DNA of 64,000 bases from NCBI GenBank assembly GCA_038503035.1, contig JAVSML010001152.1:191066-255065 (forward strand), given 5' to 3'. This DNA comes from Crocodylus rhombifer. Its lineage: Eukaryota > Chordata > Crocodylia > Crocodylidae. Every line of letters starts with the position of its first letter. The first letter of the stretch is position 1. Position numbers and translations under genes: made by a program. Positions 22,166-32,000 of this stretch are shown piece after piece. Under the pieces are notes generated by a model. The model was given only the letters and a program-made list of their open reading frames with translations. It ran no database searches and was not told the DNA's origin.

Positions 22166-23069
22166 ATTACTTAGTTTCAAAATAAAAAAAATGATAGCAC
22201 ATAAATGTTAAATAATATTACTTTAGCCAAGATAAAGACCCTATTTCAAGTTGCATAGCAACTTTTCAAATTTCATTCCTTTATATGCAGCTGCCATAGA
22301 AGGTCAAAGCATGTTTATGTATGGTGCTACTTAATATACTTCACTATTAATGCAGGTTTATTTATATTTTGTAGCACAACTATAACTATTTGCAAAGATT
22401 ATATGATTACTAATCAAGGAGATCAAATAGCATATGTAATATGTGTAAATCTTTACCTCGATGCCAAGTTTCATACGTATTATGCTGTTCTATATTGAAC
22501 ATGTACTTTAATTTCTCAAGAGTTTTGTTTTCAGGAAAGTTTTAAAAGGGATAATGTGTTTGTTAATTATAAGGATTTTTTATAATATTTTAGTGATTTT
22601 TAATCACTCTTCATGATAATCCTTGTAATTAAAATCTGTTTTCATAAGAATATTATCCTGTCAAGAGATAGTTGGAGTTATGGGGAATGCTTGTTACAGA
22701 AATACTGGTCTATTTTTTTCTTTAAAAAAAGTCCAGAGCCCTTTGTTTTGGCAAATACCATAGACCAGATCCTATTTTGATTTCTGCCTGTCTAAGCCTA
22801 TATGGTCACACTAAAAAATCTGCATCTCACCTCAGGAGAATGATCCTGCTCTGCCCAGGCAGGGATATAGTTTATGTATTCTCTTTGTGGATAGCCTATA
22901 TTATTTTCAGAGCTTGTACCTACTGAGCAGGGAGTCAATGGGGGGGCAGCCAATACCAAATGCTGGCAGGGTGGAGGAAAGAATGCATTCCTGTCCCTCT
23001 GGCATCTCAGAGCTGCCCATTACATTACATGGCTTCCTTACTGGACGGGACGGAGGGCCTATCTACCCT

Positions 23070-23345
23070 TGGCACGATAGCCTAGGGATTAAAATAGTGG
23101 CCCAGGAAATGGAGACTTACAAAGTTGTAGGGCCTGCTCAGCTGAGGGATTTTGAACCCCAAGCAAGTGCTCTAAGCACGAGTCTCTGGTCTAAGCAGGA
23201 ATGAGGGCACTTAACACGTCTCCTGTTGAAGCTGAACCACTCGACAAAAAGGACTGGAACAAGCATAGGGTCAGCGGAGCATGACTCAGTAGTCCAGCTA
23301 TTAGGGCCCTTCCTTAGGAGAGTGAGAGCCTTGGGTTATGTGATT
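23070..23345. repeat. tRNA-derived, back-to-back repeat
   Basis: The plus strand has GATAGCCTAGGGATTAAAAT then GTGGCCCAGGAAATGGAGAC, like a degraded A-box half of a tRNA-derived repeat. This is followed by GGGATTTTGAACCCC (an antisense B box) and GCAAGTGCTCTAAGCACGAG. A further antisense-like segment, GACTCAGTAGTCCAGCTATT, lies near 23,285. The order of direct then inverted tRNA-like halves recalls dispersed repeats in reptile genomes. No intact tRNA cloverleaf is possible. Confidence 0.45.
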
Positions 23346-23407
23346 AATGTTCTTAATGTATTTTGCATTAAATAGCCAGTGTATGAAATGAGGATGACTC
23401 CTTATCT

Positions 23408-23423
23408 TTTTTTTTTTTTTTTA
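23408..23423. repeat. Poly-T tract
   Basis: Uninterrupted T run within intron; no element end is attached that I can see. Confidence 0.85.
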
Positions 23424-23834
23424 CCTATGTGCTTAAGGTTAAGATGCAGGTGCATTACAAAAATAGACACATTAATGGCCTTCTAAAGATGCAAGATGAG
23501 TGGAATAATATTGCGCTTAGGTGGCTTGTATCTAAGGTTAAGTCTGTGTTTCTGCTAAGGAAAGAAGCCTGTTTGCTCTAATCAGCATGTAACCAAGCTT
23601 GGAAAATTAAGCTATTTCTATAGACAACATCCTTCTGAGCCAATAAGTAACTTAGCCCTGCCCACTTGTTCCCACTCAGCATGCCACCCCAAATTAGGCA
23701 GCACAGATGGCATAGAGCAGCCCTGAGCCCACACATTGAGACAAAAAGCCTGAGAGTGGTGCTAGAATCTGGCTGATTTTGCTATTCCTTATCAAGATAA
23801 TTAGTAGCTAAATTTACAAGTGGTTTGTGGATTT

Positions 23835-24175
23835 GTAGATTTTAATGCCAGAAAGACTGTTGCAGTCCTCTAATCTGACCACTTACGTAATACAGGCCAT
23901 CAAGTTTCACCAACTGATTCCTGCATCAAGTCTGCCACTTCTGGCTGAAAGATATTCAGCCTTATTTTAAAGACTCCAAGTGATAGATAATTCATCCCTT
24001 CCTAGGCAAGCTGTTCTAGTGGCTAATTATCCCCACTGTTAAAAAAAAGAAAAAACAAAACACACTATTTTACCAGTCTGAATTGTCTAGCTTCAGCTTC
24101 TAGCTACTGAATTGTGTTATGCCTTTGTCCACTGCATTAAGTAGTTTTCTGTTTTATAAAATCTGTTCCCCATAG
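23835..24175 (-). mobile_element. Old CR1-like LINE fragment, antisense
   Basis: The plus strand reads TAATGCCAGAAAGACTGTTG then CAGTCCTCTAATCTGACCAC, CACCAACTGATTCCTGCATC, AAAGACTCCAAGTGATAGAT and GCTGTTCTAGTGGCTAATTA. This is the antisense of the C-terminal/3' part of an ancient CR1-type LINE common to reptiles and birds. Heavily mutated, and with a run of A/T at 24,042-24,060. Confidence 0.7.
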
Positions 24176-24489
24176 GGGTACTGACAGATCATAAGTAAAG
24201 CATAACTAAATGGTGCTCCTTTGTCCTCTCACTGGAGGGCAGAATATTTAGACATTTTTATTATTTTATTATTTAGACCGTTTTAACAGGCTCTGGACTT
24301 TGAGTTCTGTGGATGCTCTGTGTTATATTTGGGTAAATAACTTGCTGGCTTTGGGCAACTTATTTATGTGAACTTTGCAAGTGTGTCTAAAGAAGCAAAG
24401 GGAAAAGTGATATTGTTATAGTCTCCATTTTCATTTATTTTTTAAATTAGTTTTTATACCACATTGTGCCATATGTATGTCTTGGTTCT

Positions 24490-24515
24490 GAGTCTCATTT
24501 TAAATTGTTTTCTAG
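24490..24515 (+). other. Splice acceptor of second exon
   Basis: A T-rich tract (ATTTTAAATTGTTTTCTAG) ends at AG 24,514-24,515. The exon that follows is open in the one frame that completes the AA left over from the upstream exon. Confidence 0.82.
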
Positions 24516-24595
24516 TGTGATGAAAGGAGTGGTGACCTTCAGAGTGCACTCAAATCTCCAAAACATTTCCACTGCAGATGTTACCAAAGCAGCAG
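24516..24595 (+). CDS. PTPRN2: PTPRN2 internal exon, 80 bp (mature ectodomain)
   Basis: The first base completes a split codon (AA+T, Asn). Then 26 codons read VMKG, VVTFRVHSNLQNISTADV, TKAA, with one base (G) carried to the next exon. The remembered IA-2 family text at this place is a VTFKV or LTFRI strand, an N-x-QN turn, and a DV-helix, so the match is residue by residue. NIS is an N-glycosylation sequon at the position where the mammalian proteins also have one (NVT or NLS). The segment lies on the luminal side shortly before the transmembrane helix, which together with both cytoplasmic parts must be encoded beyond the window. Acceptor TTTTCTAG and donor GCAG/GTAAGA are both strong. The alternative frame (CDERSG..) is also open but does not fit the upstream phase or the family. 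Confidence 0.86.
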
Positions 24596-24601
24596 GTAAG
24601 A
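24596..24601 (+). other. Splice donor of second exon
   Basis: GCAG is followed by GTAAGA, matching the U1 consensus at every position from -2 to +5. It ends an 80-bp exon. Confidence 0.88.
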
Positions 24602-24658
24602 ATCTTTACTGCCCTCCACAGCCTCCTTCCCTCCCAAAAAACCGAGGCCCACCCACTA

Positions 24659-24668
24659 NNNNNNNNNN
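24659..24668. other. Assembly gap (10 N)
   Basis: Ten N bases lie 63 bp after the exon end. The length is probably a placeholder. Left flank is CCCACCCACTA, right flank GTCTGAGACTTC. Confidence 1.
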
Positions 24669-25405
24669 GTCTGAGACTTCATTGTTTATAAAGGAACTGG
24701 ATTAAACAGAGATGTAGACATGGCCTAGCATACTGAAAAACCCCTCAGTGATATGTTTGATAGAGAAAAAATAGAGACTAGAGTATTATAAGATGAGAAT
24801 TTGACATCTATGACTTAAAAAGAATGACATTTTAAGGAATAAAAGCAGCATTTTTGTAATTAGACCTTTAATTGTGAATCCAAAAAAGTTACAAATATAC
24901 TTTTATCTCTAAGTTACTTTGACAGTTCACACAAGCTATAAATCATGGGAGACACTGTACATCTAGAGCTATACAGCTACAGTGTAAAGGCCCTGAAGTA
25001 GGCTTATCATTGGCTTGGATATCAGTTGCATTATGAAATGTAGTTTGTGAATACAAGATATCATTTCTATCAAATAACTGAAATGGTAATTGATTTGCTT
25101 ACAAATTACCTTATGGATATTTTTTGATTCCTAAGAATAAATTAATCAAATTAATGTTTTAAAGTAGGGATGAACGAGCTCAGTTTGGATTAACAAACAG
25201 AAAAAATAATTACTTGTTTAAGCCCAACAACTTTTGTGCTATTACTCAAGAGATAAATTTAATTCTTAATCATGAGATGTCCAACACTCCTAGTCAGCCT
25301 GCTTTTAGGACCTGGTCTAATGATGTCTGAAATCAATAAACATTTAATAAAGCTCTTATTCATGACCCAGAAGTTCTCAGTATTTTGGAGATACTAGCAA
25401 TCTAC
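24669..25405. other. Intronic AT-rich sequence
   Basis: No repeat ends or coding signal recognised. Confidence 0.45.
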
Positions 25406-25407
25406 AC

Positions 25408-26131
25408 TACTGTATTTACTTGAATCCAAGGCAAAGTCTTATTTTCCATTTAACATGGGGTGGGAAAGAACACTGTCTTGGATTCAAATACAGTCGGGGC
25501 CAGATTGCTGATGTGACTCTGACTCCAGGTGTGACCTTTGTTCATGGTCAGGATTGTAGCCAATTCCCGGCTACCTGTCCCCCCCAACATAGCCTCTCTA
25601 CCCCACTTTCCCAGCTGTCATCTCCATCTCTGCTACCTGTCCTGCCACCTCCGTCTCCCTGCCTGCCTGCCCTTGCTACTTACCCTGCTCCAGCCTGGAC
25701 CACATGGCTGTTCTAGTCCCAGCCCAGCTACACAGCAGCTCAGGTTGGGACTAGGCCAGGTATAGGACTGAGGCTGAAGCTGGTGCTGCAGCTGTTGCAA
25801 CATAGCCTGTCTAAGGTTGGAGAACCATGTGCCCCATGTTCCAAGCTAGAGCCACTGCTGGAGGCAAGTGGTGGTGTGGAGATAAGCAGAGGGGAAGAGG
25901 TGGGGGGGGACAGGCAGCAAGGTAGGGATCAGGCAGGGGACCAGGCACTGGCAGGAGAGGGGGTAAATGGTATGGGGGCTGCGGGGGTGAAGACCAGTTT
26001 AAGACCATCCAATAATTAGATTCTAGACATGGAAAATTTATAACCAAATTTGATAAATTTTCCATGTCTAGAACCTAATTATTGGGGGGGTCATCTTAAA
26101 CTCATCACCATCATGGATTTGAGTAACTAAG
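25408..26131. mobile_element. Family F foldback element, copy 1
   Basis: The left end, TACTGTATTTACTTGAATCC at 25,409, folds onto CTTGGATTCAAATACAG (25,478-25,494). The right end, ATGGATTTGAGTAACTAAG (26,113-26,131), is an inverted version of the left TTACTTGAATCC. Between them lie a GC-rich block and a near-perfect hairpin (26,009-26,085). There is no transposase. Copies of the hairpin unit recur at 28,540-28,880 and 57,917-58,035. I do not recognise a named superfamily. Confidence 0.65.
26009..26085. repeat. Near-perfect 33-bp inverted repeat
   Basis: Left arm 26,009-26,041 (CCAATAATTAG, then TTCTAGACATGG, then AAAATTTAT), an 11-base loop, and right arm 26,053-26,085. The arms match at 32 of 33 positions. 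Weaker inverted homology continues outward (GTTTAAGA on the left against TCTTAAAC on the right). Confidence 0.95.
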
Positions 26132-26384
26132 GTAATATTTTGGAATTTTTTGCACTTTATAATTTAAATTAAAAATACTTGAAAATCTCTTGGGACAAAC
26201 TCTTCAAAAACTTAATTTACCAAAGCAAATATGAGTTGAGGTAATTCATGTTTTCAGGAGAGGCACTTCATTGTTTTGACTTCACAGCTAAATACATTAG
26301 TATTTGACTTGATACTATTGTGTAATTTTATATAAGTCTTGGAATTTTAAAACCAGACCCCGTTTACAGCAGAAGATTGGTCTG

Positions 26385-27119
26385 AGGGCCCTGGCAGACA
26401 TTAAAATCATGGCATAATAAGAACTAATTCCCAATCCCAACAATTGCACATCCTGCCATGCCACATGGGACCAGTCCCAATCACACCACTATTTTAATGG
26501 GAATCCAGTTGGAGTTGGTAAAGTTCCCATTCAGGGTAACCTAGGGGCACCCCAGTTGGGGAGTTAAACCCTCCTTCATGTGTGGCAGCCTAGTCAGGCA
26601 TAGACAAGCCCAGATGGGTGTCTATCAGACTCTGCATCTCCTGGGGAGGCTGTGGGGCAAGGAAAACACTGTGCTGGGTGTGATCCAGCACCTCAGTGTG
26701 CCTTGCCCTCCCAGCAGCAGCAGGATAAAGCAATCGCCATGTTGGATTGTGGCTCACCCCACAACATTGACCTGAAACCCAGCTCAGTGGATCGATTGTC
26801 TGCCTGTGCCTCACACCTGAAAATTATGCAAAGCTTCACCATGTGGCTGTCAGCCTGCTAACAGAGAGGGGAGCCAATCTGCTGATGAACTTCCAATGCC
26901 AGGAGATGCATTCGCATATTTAGTTAAAGATGCAACGAAGACCAGCCACAAACATGTTCAGCATATTTTCCACACATCTTGTGGGGCATGTTTGTGACTG
27001 GTTTCTTATTCTGTTGCATCATTAGTTTCCTAAACAGGGAAAATTAATATGGCAGGGTTACTATTTTGGCACAGTTAACAAGTAAATCATGCCATAAATG
27101 TAATGTTTGCCAGGGCCCT
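26385..27119. mobile_element. Inverted-repeat DNA element
   Basis: The left end AGGGCCCTGGCAGACATTAA and the right end TAATGTTTGCCAGGGCCCT are inverted copies; the match extends inward (ATCATGGCATAA against ATCATGCCATAA). The 735-bp span has no transposase-like frame. No clean duplication flanks it, so the exact ends may be a base or two off. Confidence 0.72.
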
Positions 27120-27124
27120 GACAG

Positions 27125-28535
27125 GAAAATTCTCTCTAGCATGGCCTTGGAAACAGGAGAATATTTATGAATTCAGGCCCTTGGATACCAGACTGCCATA
27201 AAAAGATCAGTTCTTTTATCACTGAATACATCCATCTCCCAATGATGTCTCAGTTGCCACATAATTGAGCCTTACCTGTTTTTTACATTCAGAACATACA
27301 CTATATAACCAAGGAGCACAAATTCTATCCTTTTTCTCCTTTAAACATATGATATGAACAAACCAAGTGTGTTAGGTTTGCTCAGTCAGGCTACAACTGG
27401 TAGACAGCTGCAAGACTTGTACTAATCTTCTGATGTGCAAAGGGAAATTTACCAAATCTCCTACAAGTATAGACAAGCAAGGATGAGACTAAAGAGAGGT
27501 TTCTATGTCTTGGGAGATATCCGTTTTGTCATTTGTCTTAGTATACACGTAGAATCCATACTATTAAGTGAGAAAGCTGTTTGGGCCATATTCTTGCCAA
27601 TGAAACCCTTTCTAGATAACCCTTCCTCTGAAATAAGAACAGTAAGCCTCACTGCACTTCCTGCAGGTATTATAGCTCTCTAATGGCAAGCATTCTTAAC
27701 TTGTCTTGTACTACTGGTGAGCTCAATTATGGAAGATTGGATAAGAGAATAATTTAACATTCCAGTTGTATTTTATAAAAAGTTTTCATGCAGTTTGTTT
27801 TCTCTTCCAGATGATAACTTTGTAAACTATTTGACTGCAATGATACAGTTCAAGTCAGGATTTTATTAATGTCATTTACCTGACATATGTTTATAAAGAC
27901 ATGTACTAAGTCACTTTTGTTTTCAGACTCCAGTCACATTTACGTTAAGGCTGTGAGGCACAAAGATGCAATGTAGTTTAACCTCTCAACATTTTTGACA
28001 ATGCAAAATAAATCTGTAAGTAAAGGTGTTGGTTACAATGTCACACAGTCACCTGGTAATACAGTTAAACAAATGTATTCCTCTTTTGAATTTTAAGATT
28101 AGAAAAAAAATAATTGGAAACAATTAATAGCAATAGGATAATGTCTCTTACCGTACGGAACTGTTCAATAGGCAATACATATTTCAAGTGTATACATAAT
28201 TGATCTTTGTATAGACATGACTTGTGGGGATCATGTTCCTTTATTTTCTTTAAATCTGAAAATTATATAGACCATTTATAATTGTATCTTCTAGGGATTA
28301 ATTCTCTTTGTGCTCCCTTAATGCTAATGTTAAGGGGAAGCTTAGATGTCCTAAAGCTGCCGTATGAAGTAAATCTATTCTTGTAATGCTGAAGGAAGAC
28401 AGTACAGAACTCTATTGATGTAGTCTGTTTTCCTTATGTATACATGCTATTAGATCCCATCAAATACTCAGATATTAATTTTATATGTCGTGAATCATAT
28501 TGGGTGAAAGTGCTAGGGGGAGGGCAGGTGCATTT
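27125..28535. other. Intronic AT-rich sequence
   Basis: No supported feature. The 82-codon open frame at 27,435-27,683 lacks splice sites in a usable arrangement. Confidence 0.45.
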
Positions 28536-28880
28536 AAGACAATCTTCCAATAATTAGGTAAGAATATAAGAATATAAAATGCCATACTGGATCAGACCAA
28601 TGGTCCATCTAGCCTAGTATTCTGGCTCCAACAGTGGCAAAAATGGATGCTATGGAGAGGAGAGCATTAAACCCGATATCTCTGGAGTGATCTATTTCCT
28701 ATTCAGTATCCTCCCTGGCATCTACCATTATTGGTTTAGAGATACCAGAGGCAATGTCTCGAACAATTCTTTCAATAGCCATTAATAGCTATTTTTACAA
28801 GGAAAATTATAACAAGTGTATCATTTTTTCATGTATAGAATATAATTATTGGAGGGGTCATCTTCAGTTCCAATAAATAT
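28536..28880. mobile_element. Family F foldback unit, copy 2, interrupted
   Basis: Left arm TTTAAGACAATCTTCCAATA then ATTAGG (28,533-28,558). The right part has AAAATTATAACAAG, CATGTATAGAATATAATTAT then TGGAGGGGTCATCTTC (28,803-28,866), in the same order as copy 1. About 240 bp of unrelated repeat sits between them. Confidence 0.65.
28560..28797. repeat. Amniote dispersed repeat inserted in family F
   Basis: Opens AAGAATATAAAATGCCATAC then TGGATCAGACCAATGGTCCA and TCTAGCCTAGTATTCTGGCT, a sequence type I know as widespread in reptile genomes (consensus like GGCCATACTGGGTCAGACCA). It interrupts family F copy 2, so it moved later than that copy. Confidence 0.6.
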
Positions 28881-30260
28881 GAATGTAAATATGGTGTATT
28901 AAAACTCTCAGGTTGTATTGTATCTCTCAATAGACATGTCCCTTATTTTTCAAGTGTATAAAATAACCGTTACATGGTATGCTAATATTTAAAAAGGTTC
29001 TAGTTAAAATGATTTCCTAAGAACCTTAAATGCTTTTAAAGAATTTCCTTTAGTTTTAGGAAAATATATTTCATGAATCTATGTGAATCTCATAATGGGA
29101 ATACTGGAGCTGATCTTCTACTGCTTTATACTTGTGTGAAGTGAGTGCAAAGCTGATGTAAAACACTGTCATTTTCATTGATATAGTTTTATAGGTCCTT
29201 GACTTTCTTTGGATATGCAAGATGAATGCTAATAGAGAAGATATGATTTCTAAGTTTTACCATGTAGAACTTTGCCCTGCTAAGCTACATGAAACCAGCA
29301 GTATATGCATAACACTGTTATGGTAGTACAGGAATGCTGAACTGATAATGATGTCATCATGCATAGACTCATCATCATGGTAATGGGAGGTCAGACATGA
29401 AATCAGCTGTGTATGTGGGATTACATATAACAAAAAGCTCTACATTGATGCAGCCTGTGCATTATAGCAAAGGAATAATATTATACAATCATCTTTAAGG
29501 ATAACATTCATGTGAGGGAAAATCAAAGGAGAAAACTGCTGAGTGTTACCGTAAAGGGAAGTTGACATTAAATAATAGTCCATAAGCCAAATATTATGGT
29601 AATAGGAGAATTTACATGAAAATTGTTGTGTGTGCATTGTCCTGGTACTATGGTGCAGAGAATGCTGATCTGAAACAAGTAATGCTAGTATATTCTGAGC
29701 ACAGTGATATTTGCAGAACTGATATGCAGTCCAATATAGGAAAAATTCCTTTCTTTGTAGAAAATTTACTCTTACCTATTCTATGTGAGGGACATTATTA
29801 AAATATATAAATGAAAACAGTTGTGTGTTCTTAATCATAAAATAGGGGACCTGAAGAAATATTCTGAAAATAGTACAGATATTCAAAAATAAGTTTTAAT
29901 TAGAATTCTTCTAACTTTTAATGAATTTAATGATTTAATTAATCCTAAATTAGCATCGCCCTTCCTGGTAACTACTCCAGGTCTAGAAGGTATAGGACTT
30001 CGCAGCTTTGATAGTGGTATTTACCTGTGGCTCAGCAGATGAAGAGCTAAATCACTTAACTAAGTAAGCTCTGCTTTGATCAAGAATCATTGCTCTACCA
30101 TCTTTTCATACTCATTCTGAACGAATACATCACAAAACTCATTTTCCAAAAAAATATACAAAATGAGCTCTATGTCCATTATGAAACATACAAGATAATC
30201 TGGCTACAAATATTTTATGACAAATATTGCAGCAGGTATTGAAAGGATTGCAGTTTTGCT
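28881..30260. other. Intronic sequence with weak tandem similarity
   Basis: Mostly AT-rich. Phrases of the type GGTAATRGGAG .. ACATGAAA .. GTTGTGTGTG recur at about 29,378, 29,600 and 29,806, suggesting an old tandem duplication of roughly 210-220 bp. No coding signal. Confidence 0.35.
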
Positions 30261-30308
30261 AATCAAGTTTAAGATGAATAAACCTGAAAAATAACTGATG
30301 CCTTAGAT

Positions 30309-30465
30309 CAGGGCTGTGCAACTTCCAAGTGGCTGGTGACATTGCTGGGAACCCAGGATTATTGCCTGAGCCATGATCTGAGCCAGGATCACAATCACTG
30401 CCACCCCTCAGGGGGTTAGCCTCCAGAGGCCACATCCAGCCTACCCCAAAAGTATCAGGACTGTG
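30309..30465. repeat. hAT-like end fragment
   Basis: Begins CAGGGCTGTGCAACTTCCAA then GTGGCTGG, like a hAT terminal sequence, and stays GC-rich until gypsy text starts. No partner end was seen. Confidence 0.3.
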
Positions 30466-30469
30466 CATA

Positions 30470-31680
30470 TGTCTTCAACAAAAAGAATGCAAAAGGCCTC
30501 TCATGCTGGAATTATGATTGCCTTATTGACCTACAGCCTAGGACAAAGATCCTGGTGAGATGCCATGCCAGAATGAGAACTCGCTGCCCTCTGAGAGTAC
30601 CTTCAGGAAAATCTAACCTGGGGGTTTATAAGAAAGTCCACCTTCTCAGCAGGGGTCCCCCATCTTATTAATCAAAAAGAAGGATGGGAACTTCCACCTT
30701 TGTGTGGAATATAGGGCCATGAATGAAATTACCATGTGTTAAGCGGTATCCCCTGCCTCTCATCCCAGAGCTGTTTGACTTCCTAAAAACTGCACATATA
30801 CTCACAAAGCTTGATTTCTGAGGAGCATATAATCTGATGTGAATAGGCAATGAGTGGAAAACTGGCTTCTGGACTTCGTATGGGCACTACGGCCACTGAC
30901 AGACATGGGGAAAAAAAGAAAACGGCACTTTACTGGAAGAGGCAATGTGTCAGTTTGACCTGGCTCCTCAGCATCTGTATATATTGGACACTTTAGGGGG
31001 GCTTTTTGGTACTTTTATCTAAAGCTGATTCAATTGGATAAAAGTGCCAAAAAGCCTTGCTGAAGTGTGCGATCTATATGGAGGTTGGGTGAACTCTGTC
31101 AAACAAACATGATGCCTCTTTTGGGGTTATACAGAGAGCTGAAAGTAAAGCGCTGTTGTTGTTTTTTCCCCCCTACATCTGTAAGAAACCTTTGAGTATT
31201 TAGTTAATCCCTTGGGGCTCACCAACACCCCAGCCACATTCCAGGACTTCATTAACAACATGCTGTCAGACCTGTTGGACCAATTCATTTTTCCTTGCCT
31301 GGATTTCAGTCTGATCTTCTAAGAAGACCCCAACCAACACTTTTCTCATGTCCAGAAGTGCTGGAGAGACTGTGCCAACATGCCTTTCACCAAGTTGTAA
31401 AAATGTGCCTTCTTTTGAACCTCCACTGACTTCCTTGCTTTTATCTGGTTTTATGTTGTTGTTTTGAGTGCTTAAAGGTGGACCCTCTGAACGTTCAGAC
31501 TGTCCAAGAGTAGAAGGCACCCTGGAAGTCAAGGAATTCCAGAGGTTCCTAGGGATCACCATTTTTTACTAGTGGTTCATTGCCAACTTTGCCTGGGTAG
31601 TGGCCCCTCCCACCACATAGCTCTGTAAGAACGTTCAGTCCCACTTATGGAAGCCCAATGAGCCTTTGAATACATGAAGC
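30470..31680 (+). pseudogene. Gypsy reverse transcriptase, decayed
   Basis: Visible are VFNKKNAKGL at the start, ENLTWGFIRKSTFSAGVPIL then IKKKDGNFHLCVEYRAMNEI (about 30,600-30,730), YPLPLIPELFDF (about 30,745), FTKLDF and GAYNLM, WKTGFWTSYGHY (about 30,860-30,892). After the insertion come EYLVNPLGLTNTPATFQDFI then NNMLSDLLDQF (31,195-31,290). The catalytic YLDD is lost: CLDFSLIF stands in its place. Stops (for example after KLDF) and frame changes make it a dead copy. Confidence 0.9.
30893..31190. mobile_element. Family E DNA element inside gypsy RT
   Basis: Gypsy text breaks at TATGGGCACTAC and resumes at TTTGAGTATTTAG. Between them, the left end ACAGACATGGGGAAAAAAAG then GGCACTTTACT is mirrored by the right end AAAGTAAAGCGCTG .. 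TTTTTTCCCCCCTACATCTG. It is non-coding, about 298 bp including edges. A partial relative is at 20,640-20,826. A target duplication could not be defined because the edges are ambiguous. Confidence 0.7.
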
Positions 31681-31689
31681 AGGCTTTGC

Positions 31690-32000
31690 CCTTTCAACTG
31701 GAAACAGATGTTTCTAGCACTGTGATGCTCTTACAACAGCAGGTCTACCTTCTCCAATAAGCTTACCCCAGCCGAACAAAACTGGGAGATCTTGGACTGT
31801 GAACTCTTGACCATCGGAGTGGCTTTTGGGGAGTGGCGCCATTACCTTGAAGGGGAATGTGAGAAATTTCAGCTTCTTACCAATCATGAAAACCTGGAAC
31901 ACTTCTAAAAAGCTAAGACACATAATTAAAGGCAACTCCAGTGGGCCCTCTTTGTCTCTCTCTTTAATTTCCAGATAACTTACTAGCCTGGGCCTAGAAA
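31690..32000 (+). pseudogene. Gypsy RNase H, decayed
   Basis: Short pieces remain in changing frames: LETDVSSTVMLLQQ (DASxxGxGAVLxQ position), KLTPAEQNWEILDCELL-like text around 31,760-31,805, FGEWRHYLEGE (about 31,828) and NHENLEHF (about 31,885). These are the usual gypsy RNase H landmarks in order. Single-base shifts separate them. Confidence 0.8.

Larger units (their letters stand above)
69..24515 (+). other. PTPRN2: PTPRN2 intron, 24,447 bp
   Basis: This intron is bounded by GTACGT and TTTTCTAG. It holds CR1 fragments in both orientations, one antisense Ty3/gypsy remnant, and several inverted-repeat elements listed separately. I found no further open segment flanked by good splice sites that would be needed between the two exons. 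The joined protein aligns without a gap to the remembered family, so no exon appears to be missing inside it. Confidence 0.75.

Noticed and set aside
24330..24400. MIR-like phrase GGCTTTGGGCAACTTATTTA
   Set aside because: Only one short match to the MIR 3' block; too little to call an element.
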